Shown piece by piece: positions 34,189 to 42,522 of a DNA stretch of 64,000 bases. The notes under the pieces were generated by a model. That model was not told the DNA's origin. It saw nothing but the letters and a program-made list of their open reading frames with translations, and made no database searches. Source of the DNA: Verrucomicrobiota bacterium. GTDB lineage: Bacteria; Verrucomicrobiota; Verrucomicrobiia; Limisphaerales; J093. The translations under genes were made by a program, and so were the position numbers. Positions within the stretch are counted from its first letter, which is position 1. Each line of letters begins with the position of its first letter. The stretch lies in contig JAAYVR010000123.1 in NCBI GenBank assembly GCA_012517065.1, positions 21,565 to 85,564 on the forward strand, read 5' to 3'.

Positions 34189-35024
34189 ATTGGGTTCGGG
34201 ACAACTGGCGAGCGTTTGTGGAGATTCTCCTGCTTGCTGCGGGGATTTACTACTGCATCAGGCTCGTGCGGGGGACGCGTGGGGCGCCGGTTGTGCTTGG
34301 ATTTCTGCTTGTGATGTTGGTGCTGACGTCGTTGACGCTTGCGTTGAATTTGGAGGTTTTGCGGCTGCTGCTTCGGAATTTTTTGGCCTTTTTTGCTATT
34401 GCGGTCATTGTGATTTTCCAGCCGGAGGTGCGCCGTATTTTTGCGAATCTCGGCAGCCTGCCGTTTTTTGCCAGTGCGCGAGAGACGCGGCAGAACATTG
34501 AAGTTTTGATCAAGACGGTGGAACGGCTGTCCGATGTGCGGATTGGCATGCTGGTGGCGATTGAACAGACCATACAGTTGCAGGACGTGGTCGAGTCCGG
34601 AGTACCTGTGGATTGTGTGGCGACGCCGGAGATACTTGAGACGATATTTTTCCCGAACAACGCGATGCACGACGGTGGTGTGATCATACAGGGGGACAGG
34701 ATTGCGTACGCAGCATGCATTTTTCCATTGACACAGAAACCGGGGCTGAGTGCGTCGCTGGGTACGCGGCATCGTGCTGCGATCGGGCTGAGTGAAGAAA
34801 CGGACGCTGTGGTGGTGGTTGTGTCGGAGGAGACAGGCGCCATTTCGTATGCGCACAAGGGCGAGCTGGTGCGGAATGTGTCGATCGAACAACTTCGGGA
34901 TTTTCTGACATCGGTGCTTGTTCATGCGCCGCCGCCTCGTGGGGTGGTTGAATGGGTGCGTTCGCTGTTTGGCCGGTCAGCGGTGCATGCGGGTTTGCCT
35001 GCCAACACGAAACCTGGTTCTTGA
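34185..35024 (+). CDS. cdaA: Diadenylate cyclase CdaA (c-di-AMP synthase)
   Basis: This 279-residue membrane enzyme makes cyclic di-AMP from two ATP. Three membrane helices occupy about residues 8-80 (EILLLAAGIYYCIRLV and LGFLLVMLVLTSLTL). The cyclase domain follows, with FFPNNAMHDGGVIIQGDRI and LGTRHRAAIGLSEETDAV, the RHR motif. The usual DGA motif reads DGG here. The gene is followed by a YbbR-domain gene and glmM, the cdaA-cdaR-glmM order known from Firmicutes. The start overlaps the folP stop. Confidence 0.93.
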   Translation: MNWVRDNWRAFVEILLLAAGIYYCIRLVRGTRGAPVVLGFLLVMLVLTSLTLALNLEVLRLLLRNFLAFFAIAVIVIFQPEVRRIFANLGSLPFFASARETRQNIEVLIKTVERLSDVRIGMLVAIEQTIQLQDVVESGVPVDCVATPEILETIFFPNNAMHDGGVIIQGDRIAYAACIFPLTQKPGLSASLGTRHRAAIGLSEETDAVVVVVSEETGAISYAHKGELVRNVSIEQLRDFLTSVLVHAPPPRGVVEWVRSLFGRSAVHAGLPANTKPGS

Positions 35025-35030
35025 GATTCC

Positions 35031-35462
35031 ATGCGTTTGCCGCCATTTGTCACACGGAACGTTGGTTGGAAGCTGGTTTCGATTGCTCTAGCGACGCTGG
35101 TTTGGTTGAGCTTGAGGTCTGGTGTGCCCGGCCGTTTGAGGCATGGGGGGACAGTAAGCTTGCCAAGGCAGGAAGTGAGTTTGCTGAAGTCGCCAAGTGA
35201 CACGCGCCAGTTTCGGATTGAACCGGCGGCTGTGGACATAATCGTCGGTGGTGAGGCGGAGGTGTTGGAGAGGATGCAACCGGAGGATTTGACGGTGTTT
35301 GTTCGCATGGGTAGGGGGACATTGCCGCCATCGACGCCTCAGCCGGTGCAGGTGCATGCGCCGGCTGGTGTGACGGTGCTGGCGATCAATCCCCCCGAGG
35401 TAACGATCAGTCTTGCGGGCACGCACCCGGCGGTCAGTGCTGCGCAACAAGACAAGCCATGA
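35031..35462 (+). CDS. YbbR-domain protein, CdaR-like
   Basis: This 143-residue protein has one N-terminal membrane helix (VGWKLVSIALATLVWLSL) and an external region with YbbR-like strands (SPSDTRQFRIEPAAVDIIVGG, then EDLTVFVRMGRG and VLAINPPEVTISLAG). YbbR proteins such as CdaR bind and modulate the CdaA cyclase. It begins six bases after cdaA and its stop overlaps glmM as ATGA. It is shorter than Firmicutes CdaR, which has several YbbR repeats. I infer the regulator role from gene order. Confidence 0.78.
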   Translation: MRLPPFVTRNVGWKLVSIALATLVWLSLRSGVPGRLRHGGTVSLPRQEVSLLKSPSDTRQFRIEPAAVDIIVGGEAEVLERMQPEDLTVFVRMGRGTLPPSTPQPVQVHAPAGVTVLAINPPEVTISLAGTHPAVSAAQQDKP

Positions 35463-36853
35463 CAACAGACAAGAAGATTTTCGGCACAGACGGTGTCAGG
35501 GGCCGGGCCAACATCGAACCGGTCACGGCCGAGACGGCATTGAAACTTGGGCGGGCAGCGGCGCACGTTTTCAAGACGCTCGAAAGTCACGCTCGATCCA
35601 AGGGAAGGCACAAGATAGTGATCGGGAAGGACACGCGGCTTTCTGGGTACATGTTGGAGAACGCGCTGTCATCGGGAATACTGTCGATGGGGGTTGACGT
35701 GCTGTTCATAGGGCCGCTGCCAACGCCGGGGGTAGCGTATGTCACGAGGAGTTTGAGGGCAGATGCGGGCATAGTGATAACTGCGTCCCACAATCCATAT
35801 GATGATAACGGGATAAAGTTTTTCCGGGCGGACGGCTACAAGCTTGACGACCAGATTGAAGCCGAGATTGAACATCTTGTTTTCAGCGGCGAGATCGAGC
35901 ACATCCGGCCTGTTGCAAGCGAGATTGGCAAGGCGATTCGCATCGATGATGCCCTTGGCAGGTACATCGAGTATGCGAAGGCATCATTTCCGCGGGGGAT
36001 GACGCTTGATGGCATACGCATCGTTGTTGACTGTGCGAATGGGGCGACCTACAAGTCCACTCCATGTGTTCTGCGGGAGCTGGGTGCCGAGCTGGTGATA
36101 CTGGGCAACACACCTGACGGCACGAACATCAATCTTGATTGCGGTTCGGGCCATCCGGACAAACTTTGCAGAGCGGTGCTCGAGCATCATGCGCAGGTCG
36201 GCATTGCCCACGATGGCGACGGGGACCGGGTGTTGTTGTGTGACGAGAACGGGACACTTGTGGATGGAGACGATGTTCTGGCGGTGTTGGGCATGGACAT
36301 GCTGCAACACGGGAAATTGCCGGAGCGCACCGTAGTGGCGACGGTGATGTCGAATGCGGGGCTCGAGCATGCGATCAACATGGCTGGCGGGCGTTTGATC
36401 CGGACGCAGGTTGGCGATCGCTATGTGATAGACGAGATGCTGAAGAACGGTTATGCACTGGGTGGCGAACAGAGCGGGCACATAGTGTACCGCGAGCATG
36501 CAACCACCGGTGACGGCCTTGTAGCGGCGCTGCAGATGTTGCGCATAATGAAAAGTCGAAATGCTCTGTTGTCCCAGCTTGTCCGTTGCTGGAAAAGATT
36601 TCCTCAGAAACTGGTGAATGTGCCGGTGCGCGAGCGGGTCCCGTTCGAGAAGATGGAGGGTGTAATGGAGTTGCTATCCGAGGCCGAGACGGAGCTGAAA
36701 GCTCATGGCGGTCGGGTTTTTCTGCGTTATTCCGGGACCGAGCCAAAAGCGCGGCTGCTTGTCGAGGCGCAAGAACAGCACCTTGTTGATAAATGGTGTG
36801 AGCGGATTGGTGAGCGGCTGCGCCAGCAATTCGGAGAGAAAATCCACTCGTGA
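35459..36853 (+). CDS. glmM: Phosphoglucosamine mutase
   Basis: This 464-residue enzyme converts glucosamine-6-phosphate to glucosamine-1-phosphate for UDP-GlcNAc and peptidoglycan synthesis. It has the phosphoserine loop GIVITASHNPYDDNG (S110), the metal loop GIAHDGDGDRVLLCDENG, the sugar-binding GEQSGHIVYREHATTGDG and the phosphate-binding RYSGTEPKARLLVE. In Firmicutes, c-di-AMP synthase CdaA and GlmM interact and are co-transcribed with cdaR; the same order here suggests the link is shared. Confidence 0.96.
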   Translation: MTTDKKIFGTDGVRGRANIEPVTAETALKLGRAAAHVFKTLESHARSKGRHKIVIGKDTRLSGYMLENALSSGILSMGVDVLFIGPLPTPGVAYVTRSLRADAGIVITASHNPYDDNGIKFFRADGYKLDDQIEAEIEHLVFSGEIEHIRPVASEIGKAIRIDDALGRYIEYAKASFPRGMTLDGIRIVVDCANGATYKSTPCVLRELGAELVILGNTPDGTNINLDCGSGHPDKLCRAVLEHHAQVGIAHDGDGDRVLLCDENGTLVDGDDVLAVLGMDMLQHGKLPERTVVATVMSNAGLEHAINMAGGRLIRTQVGDRYVIDEMLKNGYALGGEQSGHIVYREHATTGDGLVAALQMLRIMKSRNALLSQLVRCWKRFPQKLVNVPVRERVPFEKMEGVMELLSEAETELKAHGGRVFLRYSGTEPKARLLVEAQEQHLVDKWCERIGERLRQQFGEKIHS

Positions 36854-36907
36854 TCGGGTGTAGTGATTGAGCGAGAACGGGCGTTGGTTTGTCAGATTGG
36901 AAAGACG

Positions 36908-37885
36908 ATGTCGCAGACAATAAACAATGTGAACAGGACCGGGAGCCCGTTGGATGATTTCCAGCGTGAGTTTGGCGAGGCGTGGCGAGCGATGCCGAAC
37001 AAGGGCTTGTTTTTTGTGTTGCTGGGTGGGTGGATACTGTTGTTTGCGGTGCTTGGGAACCCGACGATGGGGTATTTCAAGACGCCGTCGCTTTTCGGGT
37101 GGTTGTACGGCACCTATACGCGGCCGGGGTCGGAAGACGAACACGGTTTGTTGATTCCGTTTGTTGTATTGGGCTTGTTATGGTGGAAGAGGCGGGCGTT
37201 GCTGGAAGTTGAGAAGCGGGTGTGGTTGCCCGGGCTGGTCCCGTTTGCTTTTGCGGTGGCTTTGCATGTTGTGGGGTATTTGATTCAGCAACCGCGGCTG
37301 TCAGCGGCGGCATTGTTTGGTGGATTGTACGCGTTGATTTCGGTTGTATGGGGTTGGCGGTTTGCGCGGGCGTGTTTTTTCCCGATGGTACTGCTGGTTT
37401 TCAGCATGCCATTGGGCGATGTGATCGAGTTTGTAACAATTCCGCTGCGGATGATTTCGACCAAGGCAGCGTTGTTCGTTGTGCAGGACCTGCTCGGGAT
37501 TCAGGTGGTGGCGGAGGGGGTTATCATTATGGATCCGAAGGGGGCCTATCAATACGAAGTGGCGGCGCCATGCTCGGGGATTCACAGTTTCATCGCGATG
37601 CTGGCTTTGACGACCATTTATGGTTTCATCACGTTCAGGACCAACTGGCGCAGGGGGCTAATAACATCGCTGGCGCTGCCATTGGCGCTGGCGGGTAATG
37701 TACTGAGGCTGGTTTGCATCATCGTGGCTGCTGAGGCGTTTGGTCGGGAGGCGGGCGAGTTTGTTCATAACTGGTTTGGGTTTGCCACGTTTTTGATGGC
37801 GTTGTTGGTGATGTTTGTGGTGGGCGGCTGGTTGAGGGAACCGGGCGTGGACAGCACCATGGCAGGGACTGCAAAGGCTGTATGA
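36908..37885 (+). CDS. Exosortase (XrtA-like family)
   Basis: This 325-residue membrane protein has about eight membrane helices. The catalytic triad expected of exosortases is present: Cys222 in AAPCSGIHSF, Arg267 in GNVLRLVCII and His287 in GEFVHNWFGF. It should recognise PEP-CTERM signals, cut them, and help display proteins at the cell surface or in exopolysaccharide. I chose ATG 36908; an upstream GTG at 36863 would add 15 residues. It follows glmM by 54 bases and overlaps the EpsI-like gene as ATGA. A PEP-CTERM protein lies at 45077-46033. Confidence 0.92.
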   Translation: MSQTINNVNRTGSPLDDFQREFGEAWRAMPNKGLFFVLLGGWILLFAVLGNPTMGYFKTPSLFGWLYGTYTRPGSEDEHGLLIPFVVLGLLWWKRRALLEVEKRVWLPGLVPFAFAVALHVVGYLIQQPRLSAAALFGGLYALISVVWGWRFARACFFPMVLLVFSMPLGDVIEFVTIPLRMISTKAALFVVQDLLGIQVVAEGVIIMDPKGAYQYEVAAPCSGIHSFIAMLALTTIYGFITFRTNWRRGLITSLALPLALAGNVLRLVCIIVAAEAFGREAGEFVHNWFGFATFLMALLVMFVVGGWLREPGVDSTMAGTAKAV

Positions 37886-38676
37886 ACTGGCGGGTTTTTT
37901 TGGCGGCAGCGATTGCGCTTGGCTGCATGGCGGGCGCAGCCGGAGTGCTCTACAGGGTGAAATCCAATCAGCAGTTGGGCGCGCCGGGGTTGAGAGCCAA
38001 ACCGTTGGCGGGGACTCACCGGGTCGAAATACAGTTGCCCGAGCGCGTGTTGGATTACAAATCCAAAGAAATGGCGCTGTCGGAGGTGGAAACAAACTCT
38101 TTGCCTGCGGATACCAGTTATGCGCGGCGATTGTACGAGGCCCGGGACGGATTCAAACTGATGCTGGGAGTGGTAATGATGGGCACTGACCGAACCAGCA
38201 TTCACAAGCCTGAGTTTTGTTTGACTTCGCAGGGGTGGCGAATTGTGGAACGGGAGACGCTGTCGATTCCCCTCGAGGAACCGCCGGGGTACCAATTGCC
38301 CGTGCGCAAATTCACGGCGAGCTTTGTCGGCACCGATCGGGCAGGGAGCATTGTGCGGGGCAGCGGCGTGTATGTATTCTGGTTTGTGGCTGACGGACGG
38401 GTGACGGCGGGGCATTTGGATCGGATCAAACAAATGACGTGGGATTTGTTGCGCACTGGTGTGTTGCCGAGGTGGGCTTATGTGAGCTGCTTTGCGACCT
38501 GTCAACCGGGCGCGGAGCAGGAGACTTACGAGCGAATGAAGAAGTTCCTGGCTGCCGCGGTACCTAAATTTCAGACTGCTTTTCCAATGCCGCGCGGAGA
38601 GCATCGGATCGCTGCAAATTCAAGTGATCGTTTGAACGGTCGGAGCACGCAGCGCGGCACAGGTGCAGTTGAATGA
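37882..38676 (+). CDS. Exosortase-associated EpsI-family protein
   Basis: This 264-residue protein has one N-terminal membrane segment (FLAAAIALGCMAGAAGV) and an external domain with the EpsI hallmark HKPEFCLTSQGW, preceded by FKLMLGVVMMGTDRTSI. In other bacteria an EpsI domain is fused to, or encoded beside, the exosortase; here it is a separate gene overlapping by four bases. The role in sorting is not understood in detail. The C-terminal 50 residues (residues after PKFQTAFP) are low in conserved features. Confidence 0.85.
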   Translation: MNWRVFLAAAIALGCMAGAAGVLYRVKSNQQLGAPGLRAKPLAGTHRVEIQLPERVLDYKSKEMALSEVETNSLPADTSYARRLYEARDGFKLMLGVVMMGTDRTSIHKPEFCLTSQGWRIVERETLSIPLEEPPGYQLPVRKFTASFVGTDRAGSIVRGSGVYVFWFVADGRVTAGHLDRIKQMTWDLLRTGVLPRWAYVSCFATCQPGAEQETYERMKKFLAAAVPKFQTAFPMPRGEHRIAANSSDRLNGRSTQRGTGAVE

Positions 38677-38890
38677 TCCTGCGGAAGAAGTGGCATTTGG
38701 TTGCGGCTATACTTTTCCGTGGCGGTGCGGTGGGCAGAGTGACTTCGCTGCCTGCAGCTTGGCGTTGCGATCGGTAACCGGGGAAGAAGAAGGACATGTT
38801 GGGGGATGGTCTTGGGCGAATGGACAATCTGCGGGGGCTGGCAGGTTTTCCATGATAACGATTCAGCCCACAAAACGAGACTAACTGAGA

Positions 38891-40237
38891 ATGAAAACTC
38901 GTCAGAAACACTGTACGAATTCGGTTGAGAGACATTCCAGGCGCGCTTTTTTGGGGCGCAGCTCTGTTTTGGGCGTGGGCGCAGTTGTCGGGCTGCCTCA
39001 GATTGTTTGTCGAAGCGTGCTGGGCGCGGCGGGTCAACCGGGCGCGAACGAGCAAGTAGGAATTGGGTTTGTGGGCATGGGTCGTCAGGCGGGTGACCTG
39101 CTGCGGATGCTGCCTGCGATCAAGGAAGCGCGGGTTGTGGCTATAGCCGACCTGAACCTCGAGCGTGCCGAGGCGGTCGCGGTCAGGTTCAATGCAGCGG
39201 CGATGCAGGACTACCGCAGGTTGCTCGAGCGGAAAGAGGTTGACGCGATAATCACGGCTACGCCCGATCACTGGCGAGCTCTGGTTTGCATTCATGCGTG
39301 CCAGGCTGGCAAGGACGTTTACGCGGAGAAACCGCTGACACTGACAATTCGTGAGGGGCGGCGCATTGTTGAGGCGGTTCGCAAGTACAATCGCGTTTTG
39401 CAGACCGGGAGCCAGCAGAGGACCTCGTGGCCGAATCGTTGCGGTTGCGCGCTGGTACGGAATGGCGCAATCGGAAAGATCAAGCGGGTGATTGCGCACA
39501 ACTATCCCAGTCCGTGGGAATGCGGGCTGCCGGCGCAACCTGTTCCGGAGAAACTTGACTGGGATCGATGGTGTGGTCCGGTTGAACCGATACCTTACAA
39601 TCGGGATTTGTATTTGCCGCGTGCGAATCCGGGCTGGATTTCGTTCAGGCTGTTTTCGGGCGGCGAGATGACGGGGTGGGGGGCGCATGGGCTTGACCAG
39701 GTACAATGGGCTCTTGGGATGGACGACAGCGGGCCTGTTGAGGTGTGGCCGGAAGGGCCGCGGTTTGATCCGCCGACCTACACTGAACCTGAATCGCGGG
39801 AGCGCGGCGACAAGATTTGCAGCCAGCCAAAGGTGTTTTTCCGGTATGCGGGGGATATAATTGTCGAACTCGGCGACGGTCCGGCGGGTGGCGCGAAGTT
39901 CATCGGGGAAAAAGGCACCATTACGATAGACAGAGCGGTGTGCAAGTCTGACCCGCCAGAAATCGCTGAGAACGCATTGATCGAGCGTCCTGCGGGACTG
40001 GTGGAAAGCCACTTGCGCGACTGGTTCAACGCAATGCGGACGCGACAGCGTCCGGCTGCGGATGTCGAGATTGGACATCGGTCAGCCACGGTTTGCCACT
40101 TGGCGAACATAGCGCGGTGGACGGGGCAGAGGCTTCGTTGGGACCCCGTGAGGGAGGTTTTCCCCGACTCGCCCGAGGTTAACCTGTATTTGGATCGGCC
40201 GCGCCGCAAAGGATACGAATTGCCGGACAAGGTCTGA
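38891..40237 (+). CDS. Tat-exported Gfo/Idh/MocA-family oxidoreductase
   Basis: This 448-residue protein has an N-terminal twin-arginine signal (SRRAFLGRSSVLGVGAVVGL), the Rossmann start VGIGFVGMGRQAGDL, the family EKP motif (VYAEKPLTLT) and the segment GGEMTGWGAHGLDQVQW in the catalytic domain. It is a different subfamily from the one at 17462, as the two share only the fold and the export signal. A likely role is modification of sugar acids or derivatives outside the cytoplasm. It stands before endonuclease V with a 20-base gap. Confidence 0.92.
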   Translation: MKTRQKHCTNSVERHSRRAFLGRSSVLGVGAVVGLPQIVCRSVLGAAGQPGANEQVGIGFVGMGRQAGDLLRMLPAIKEARVVAIADLNLERAEAVAVRFNAAAMQDYRRLLERKEVDAIITATPDHWRALVCIHACQAGKDVYAEKPLTLTIREGRRIVEAVRKYNRVLQTGSQQRTSWPNRCGCALVRNGAIGKIKRVIAHNYPSPWECGLPAQPVPEKLDWDRWCGPVEPIPYNRDLYLPRANPGWISFRLFSGGEMTGWGAHGLDQVQWALGMDDSGPVEVWPEGPRFDPPTYTEPESRERGDKICSQPKVFFRYAGDIIVELGDGPAGGAKFIGEKGTITIDRAVCKSDPPEIAENALIERPAGLVESHLRDWFNAMRTRQRPAADVEIGHRSATVCHLANIARWTGQRLRWDPVREVFPDSPEVNLYLDRPRRKGYELPDKV

Positions 40238-40247
40238 CGCCATTGCT

Positions 40248-40252
40248 GGAGG
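40248..40252 (+). promoter_or_regulatory. Ribosome binding site deciding the endonuclease V start
   Basis: A strong GGAGG lies five bases before ATG 40258. It favours that start over the TTG at 40243, which is in frame and would make the GGAGG part of the coding sequence. Strong Shine-Dalgarno sites are rare elsewhere in this window. Confidence 0.6.
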
Positions 40253-40257
40253 CGGTT

Positions 40258-40938
40258 ATGCGAGTCCCACGCCCGCCGCACAGATGGCGACTTTCACCGG
40301 CGCGTGCCATTGCTGTTCAGACGCGGCTTGCGGGCCGGGTTGTTGACAAGTGGGACGGCCGTGTGGTGCGATGGGTAGCGGGGCTGGATGCGGCTTTTTC
40401 GCGGTCACATTGCATTGGTGCGGTGGTGTTGTGGGACCTTGCGAAGGGGGTTGTGGAAGAGCGGCACATTGCGGTGCGCCCGTTGATATTCCCGTACATT
40501 CCTGGTCTTTTGTCATTTCGCGAAGCGCCAGCGTTGCTTGGAGCCTTGCGCAAGCTTCGGCGAACGCCGGATGTATTGATGTGCGACGGGCATGGGATAG
40601 CCCATCCGAGGCGATTCGGTATCGCCAGTCACATCGGTGTTTTGACCGGGCTGCCGTCGATTGGCTGTGCGAAGAGCAGGTTAACCGGGGAGTATTATGA
40701 GCCCGGGCCTTGCCGGGGTGAGAGCGCGCCTTTGGTGGACCAAGGGGAAATAATTGGCGCAGTCGTCAGATGCAAGGCGAACACCAAACCTGTTTTTGTC
40801 AGCGTTGGCCACTTGATAGACTTGGGTTTGGCTGTCGAGACAGTTCTTGCTGCAGCTACGGTTTATCGTTTACCGGAACCGACACGGCTGGCCGACTTGT
40901 TGGTGACGGCAGCAAGGAAAAGATTCAACCGGCCATGA
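40258..40938 (+). CDS. nfi: Endonuclease V
   Basis: This 226-residue nuclease cuts DNA near deaminated bases, chiefly hypoxanthine (inosine), and starts its repair. It has WVAGLDAAFSRSHC (metal-binding Asp), the FPYIPGLLSFREAPALL wedge motif and the metal site VLMCDGHGIAHPRRFGIASH. A GGAGG five bases upstream supports ATG 40258. The stop abuts the PfkB gene, which runs in the opposite direction with no spacer. Context gives no further hint on regulation. Confidence 0.92.
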   Translation: MRVPRPPHRWRLSPARAIAVQTRLAGRVVDKWDGRVVRWVAGLDAAFSRSHCIGAVVLWDLAKGVVEERHIAVRPLIFPYIPGLLSFREAPALLGALRKLRRTPDVLMCDGHGIAHPRRFGIASHIGVLTGLPSIGCAKSRLTGEYYEPGPCRGESAPLVDQGEIIGAVVRCKANTKPVFVSVGHLIDLGLAVETVLAAATVYRLPEPTRLADLLVTAARKRFNRP

Positions 40939-41988
40939 TCAATCGGCTTGTTCGATTGGGGGTCGGTACTTGTATTTTCGGCCAAGGGCAAGCGCAGTTT
41001 TCAGGGGTTTCATGCCCGCGGTGCAGGAGGGGTCGGAGAGCGATGCTGCAGCGGCGCAGACGCCTGTTTCGAGGCTCCGCTGCAGGTCCCAGCCTTCGTG
41101 CAATCCCAACAAAACGCCCGCGCAAAACGCGTCGCCGGCGCCGGCCATGCCGGCAATGTACTTTTGGGGCAGATTGACCGAAGACTGCCAGAAGTCTTCG
41201 CCTTTGCGTGTGCGGGCGAAAGCGCCCTCGGGGAAGTGGATAATTACGAGTTCCTTTACGCCGAGCTGCAACATCGCGCCTGCGGCGTGGCGCAACGAGA
41301 CAGGGTCGATTTTGCCGTCTGCCTGCCTTGTTTTGAATCCGGTTGTGCGGCCTGCTTCGAACTCGTTTAGGATGCAATAATCGACATGTTGGAGTGCCGG
41401 AGTGACGATTTTAGCGAACCGGTCACTGTCCTCGCTCACGACATCGACGCTGGTTCTGAGTCCGGCTTTTTGGGCTTTGGCCAGCAGTGCTGCTGCTCTG
41501 GTTCCGTAATTCTTGTCGGGTTTGTCGAGCTCATCGAGCAGGAGCAGATAGCCGAGGTGGAAAATGCGGGCTTTGACACGATTGAAGTCGATGTCGGAAC
41601 CGGACCAGAGGGCGTTTGCGCCGCGCATATGGAAGAATGTTCTGCGTCCGCTGGCGATTTCTGTCATGACATCTGTGTAAGACGTGGGTGCGTCCTGGGT
41701 TTGGCGGAGGTGTTTGGCATCGATTTTGAACTTTCGGCAGTCGGCGAGGATGCGTTCGCCCAACTCATCTTTGCCGACCAAGCCGGCGGCGTAGAGCGGG
41801 AACGGGGCGCCGAGGATGGCGAGATCGACAAGCACGTTGTATGGGGCTCCGCCGGTGCCCTGGCTTTGACTGCGGATGTTGGCAAGGCTTTCCGGCTGGG
41901 GATAGACGTCAATCATTTTGACCTGGTCAATGATCCAGTTGCCGCCGGCGAGTATGCCGGAGCGTGTAGCAGAAGGTTTTGTGTTCAT
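40939..41988 (-). CDS. PfkB-family carbohydrate kinase
   Basis: This 349-residue kinase of the ribokinase family has the glycine pair GTGGAPYNVLVDLAILG at the start of the substrate-binding fold and the anion-hole/catalytic motif MAGAGDAFCAGVLLGL near the C-terminus. Such enzymes phosphorylate a sugar or nucleoside. The substrate cannot be assigned from motifs alone. ATG 41988 is chosen, since the residues in front (MTTRKPRRISHV) look non-homologous. It converges on endonuclease V without a gap and is divergent from yajC. Confidence 0.87.
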   Translation of the reverse strand: MNTKPSATRSGILAGGNWIIDQVKMIDVYPQPESLANIRSQSQGTGGAPYNVLVDLAILGAPFPLYAAGLVGKDELGERILADCRKFKIDAKHLRQTQDAPTSYTDVMTEIASGRRTFFHMRGANALWSGSDIDFNRVKARIFHLGYLLLLDELDKPDKNYGTRAAALLAKAQKAGLRTSVDVVSEDSDRFAKIVTPALQHVDYCILNEFEAGRTTGFKTRQADGKIDPVSLRHAAGAMLQLGVKELVIIHFPEGAFARTRKGEDFWQSSVNLPQKYIAGMAGAGDAFCAGVLLGLHEGWDLQRSLETGVCAAAASLSDPSCTAGMKPLKTALALGRKYKYRPPIEQAD

Positions 41989-42165
41989 AACGTGCGATAT
42001 CCGGCGCGGCTTTCGAGTTGTCATTCGGCGCCGACATGGTTGTCACGCTTAAGGTTAAACACTTGCGGTTGGGTTGTCACTTCCAAAATCTTGGGCTGAG
42101 ATTGAAGCTTGTACTTGCCAAACTGCCACAGGTTCATAGAGTGTGCGTCTTTTAACCGCTGCTTC

Positions 42166-42498
42166 ATGAGTACGATATTGTCTGTGATACAGGCGCAGGC
42201 GGCCCAGCAGGACTCGCGGGCGGCCATGCTGCAAATGATGGGCTTGCTGCTCATCATGATAGTGATGTTTTATTTTGCCATATGGCGGCCTCAGCAAAAG
42301 AAGGCAAAACAGCACGAAGAACTGATGAAATCGCTCAAGCCGGGCGACAAGGTTGTGACTGCCAGCGGGATATGCGGGGTGATTGTGAGCATTAGGGACA
42401 AGACAGTTTCAATTCGGTCGGCCGATGCGAAGCTTGAGATGTTGAAGAGCGCGATCAGCGATGTGATTGAGCGCGCCGGGGGATCAAGTGCCTCCTGA
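42166..42498 (+). CDS. yajC: Preprotein translocase subunit YajC
   Basis: This 110-residue protein has one membrane helix (MMGLLLIMIVMFYFAIWRPQ) and the typical RPQQKKAKQHEELMKSLKPGD that follows it in the family. A small cytoplasmic domain completes it (VVTASGICGVIVSIRDKTVSI). YajC associates with SecDF and AcrB. The secDF gene begins 24 bases downstream, the usual order. ATG 42166 gives a short N-terminus before the helix. Confidence 0.93.
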   Translation: MSTILSVIQAQAAQQDSRAAMLQMMGLLLIMIVMFYFAIWRPQQKKAKQHEELMKSLKPGDKVVTASGICGVIVSIRDKTVSIRSADAKLEMLKSAISDVIERAGGSSAS

Positions 42499-42522
42499 AA
42501 GAAAACCTGTTGCAATTGAGAC

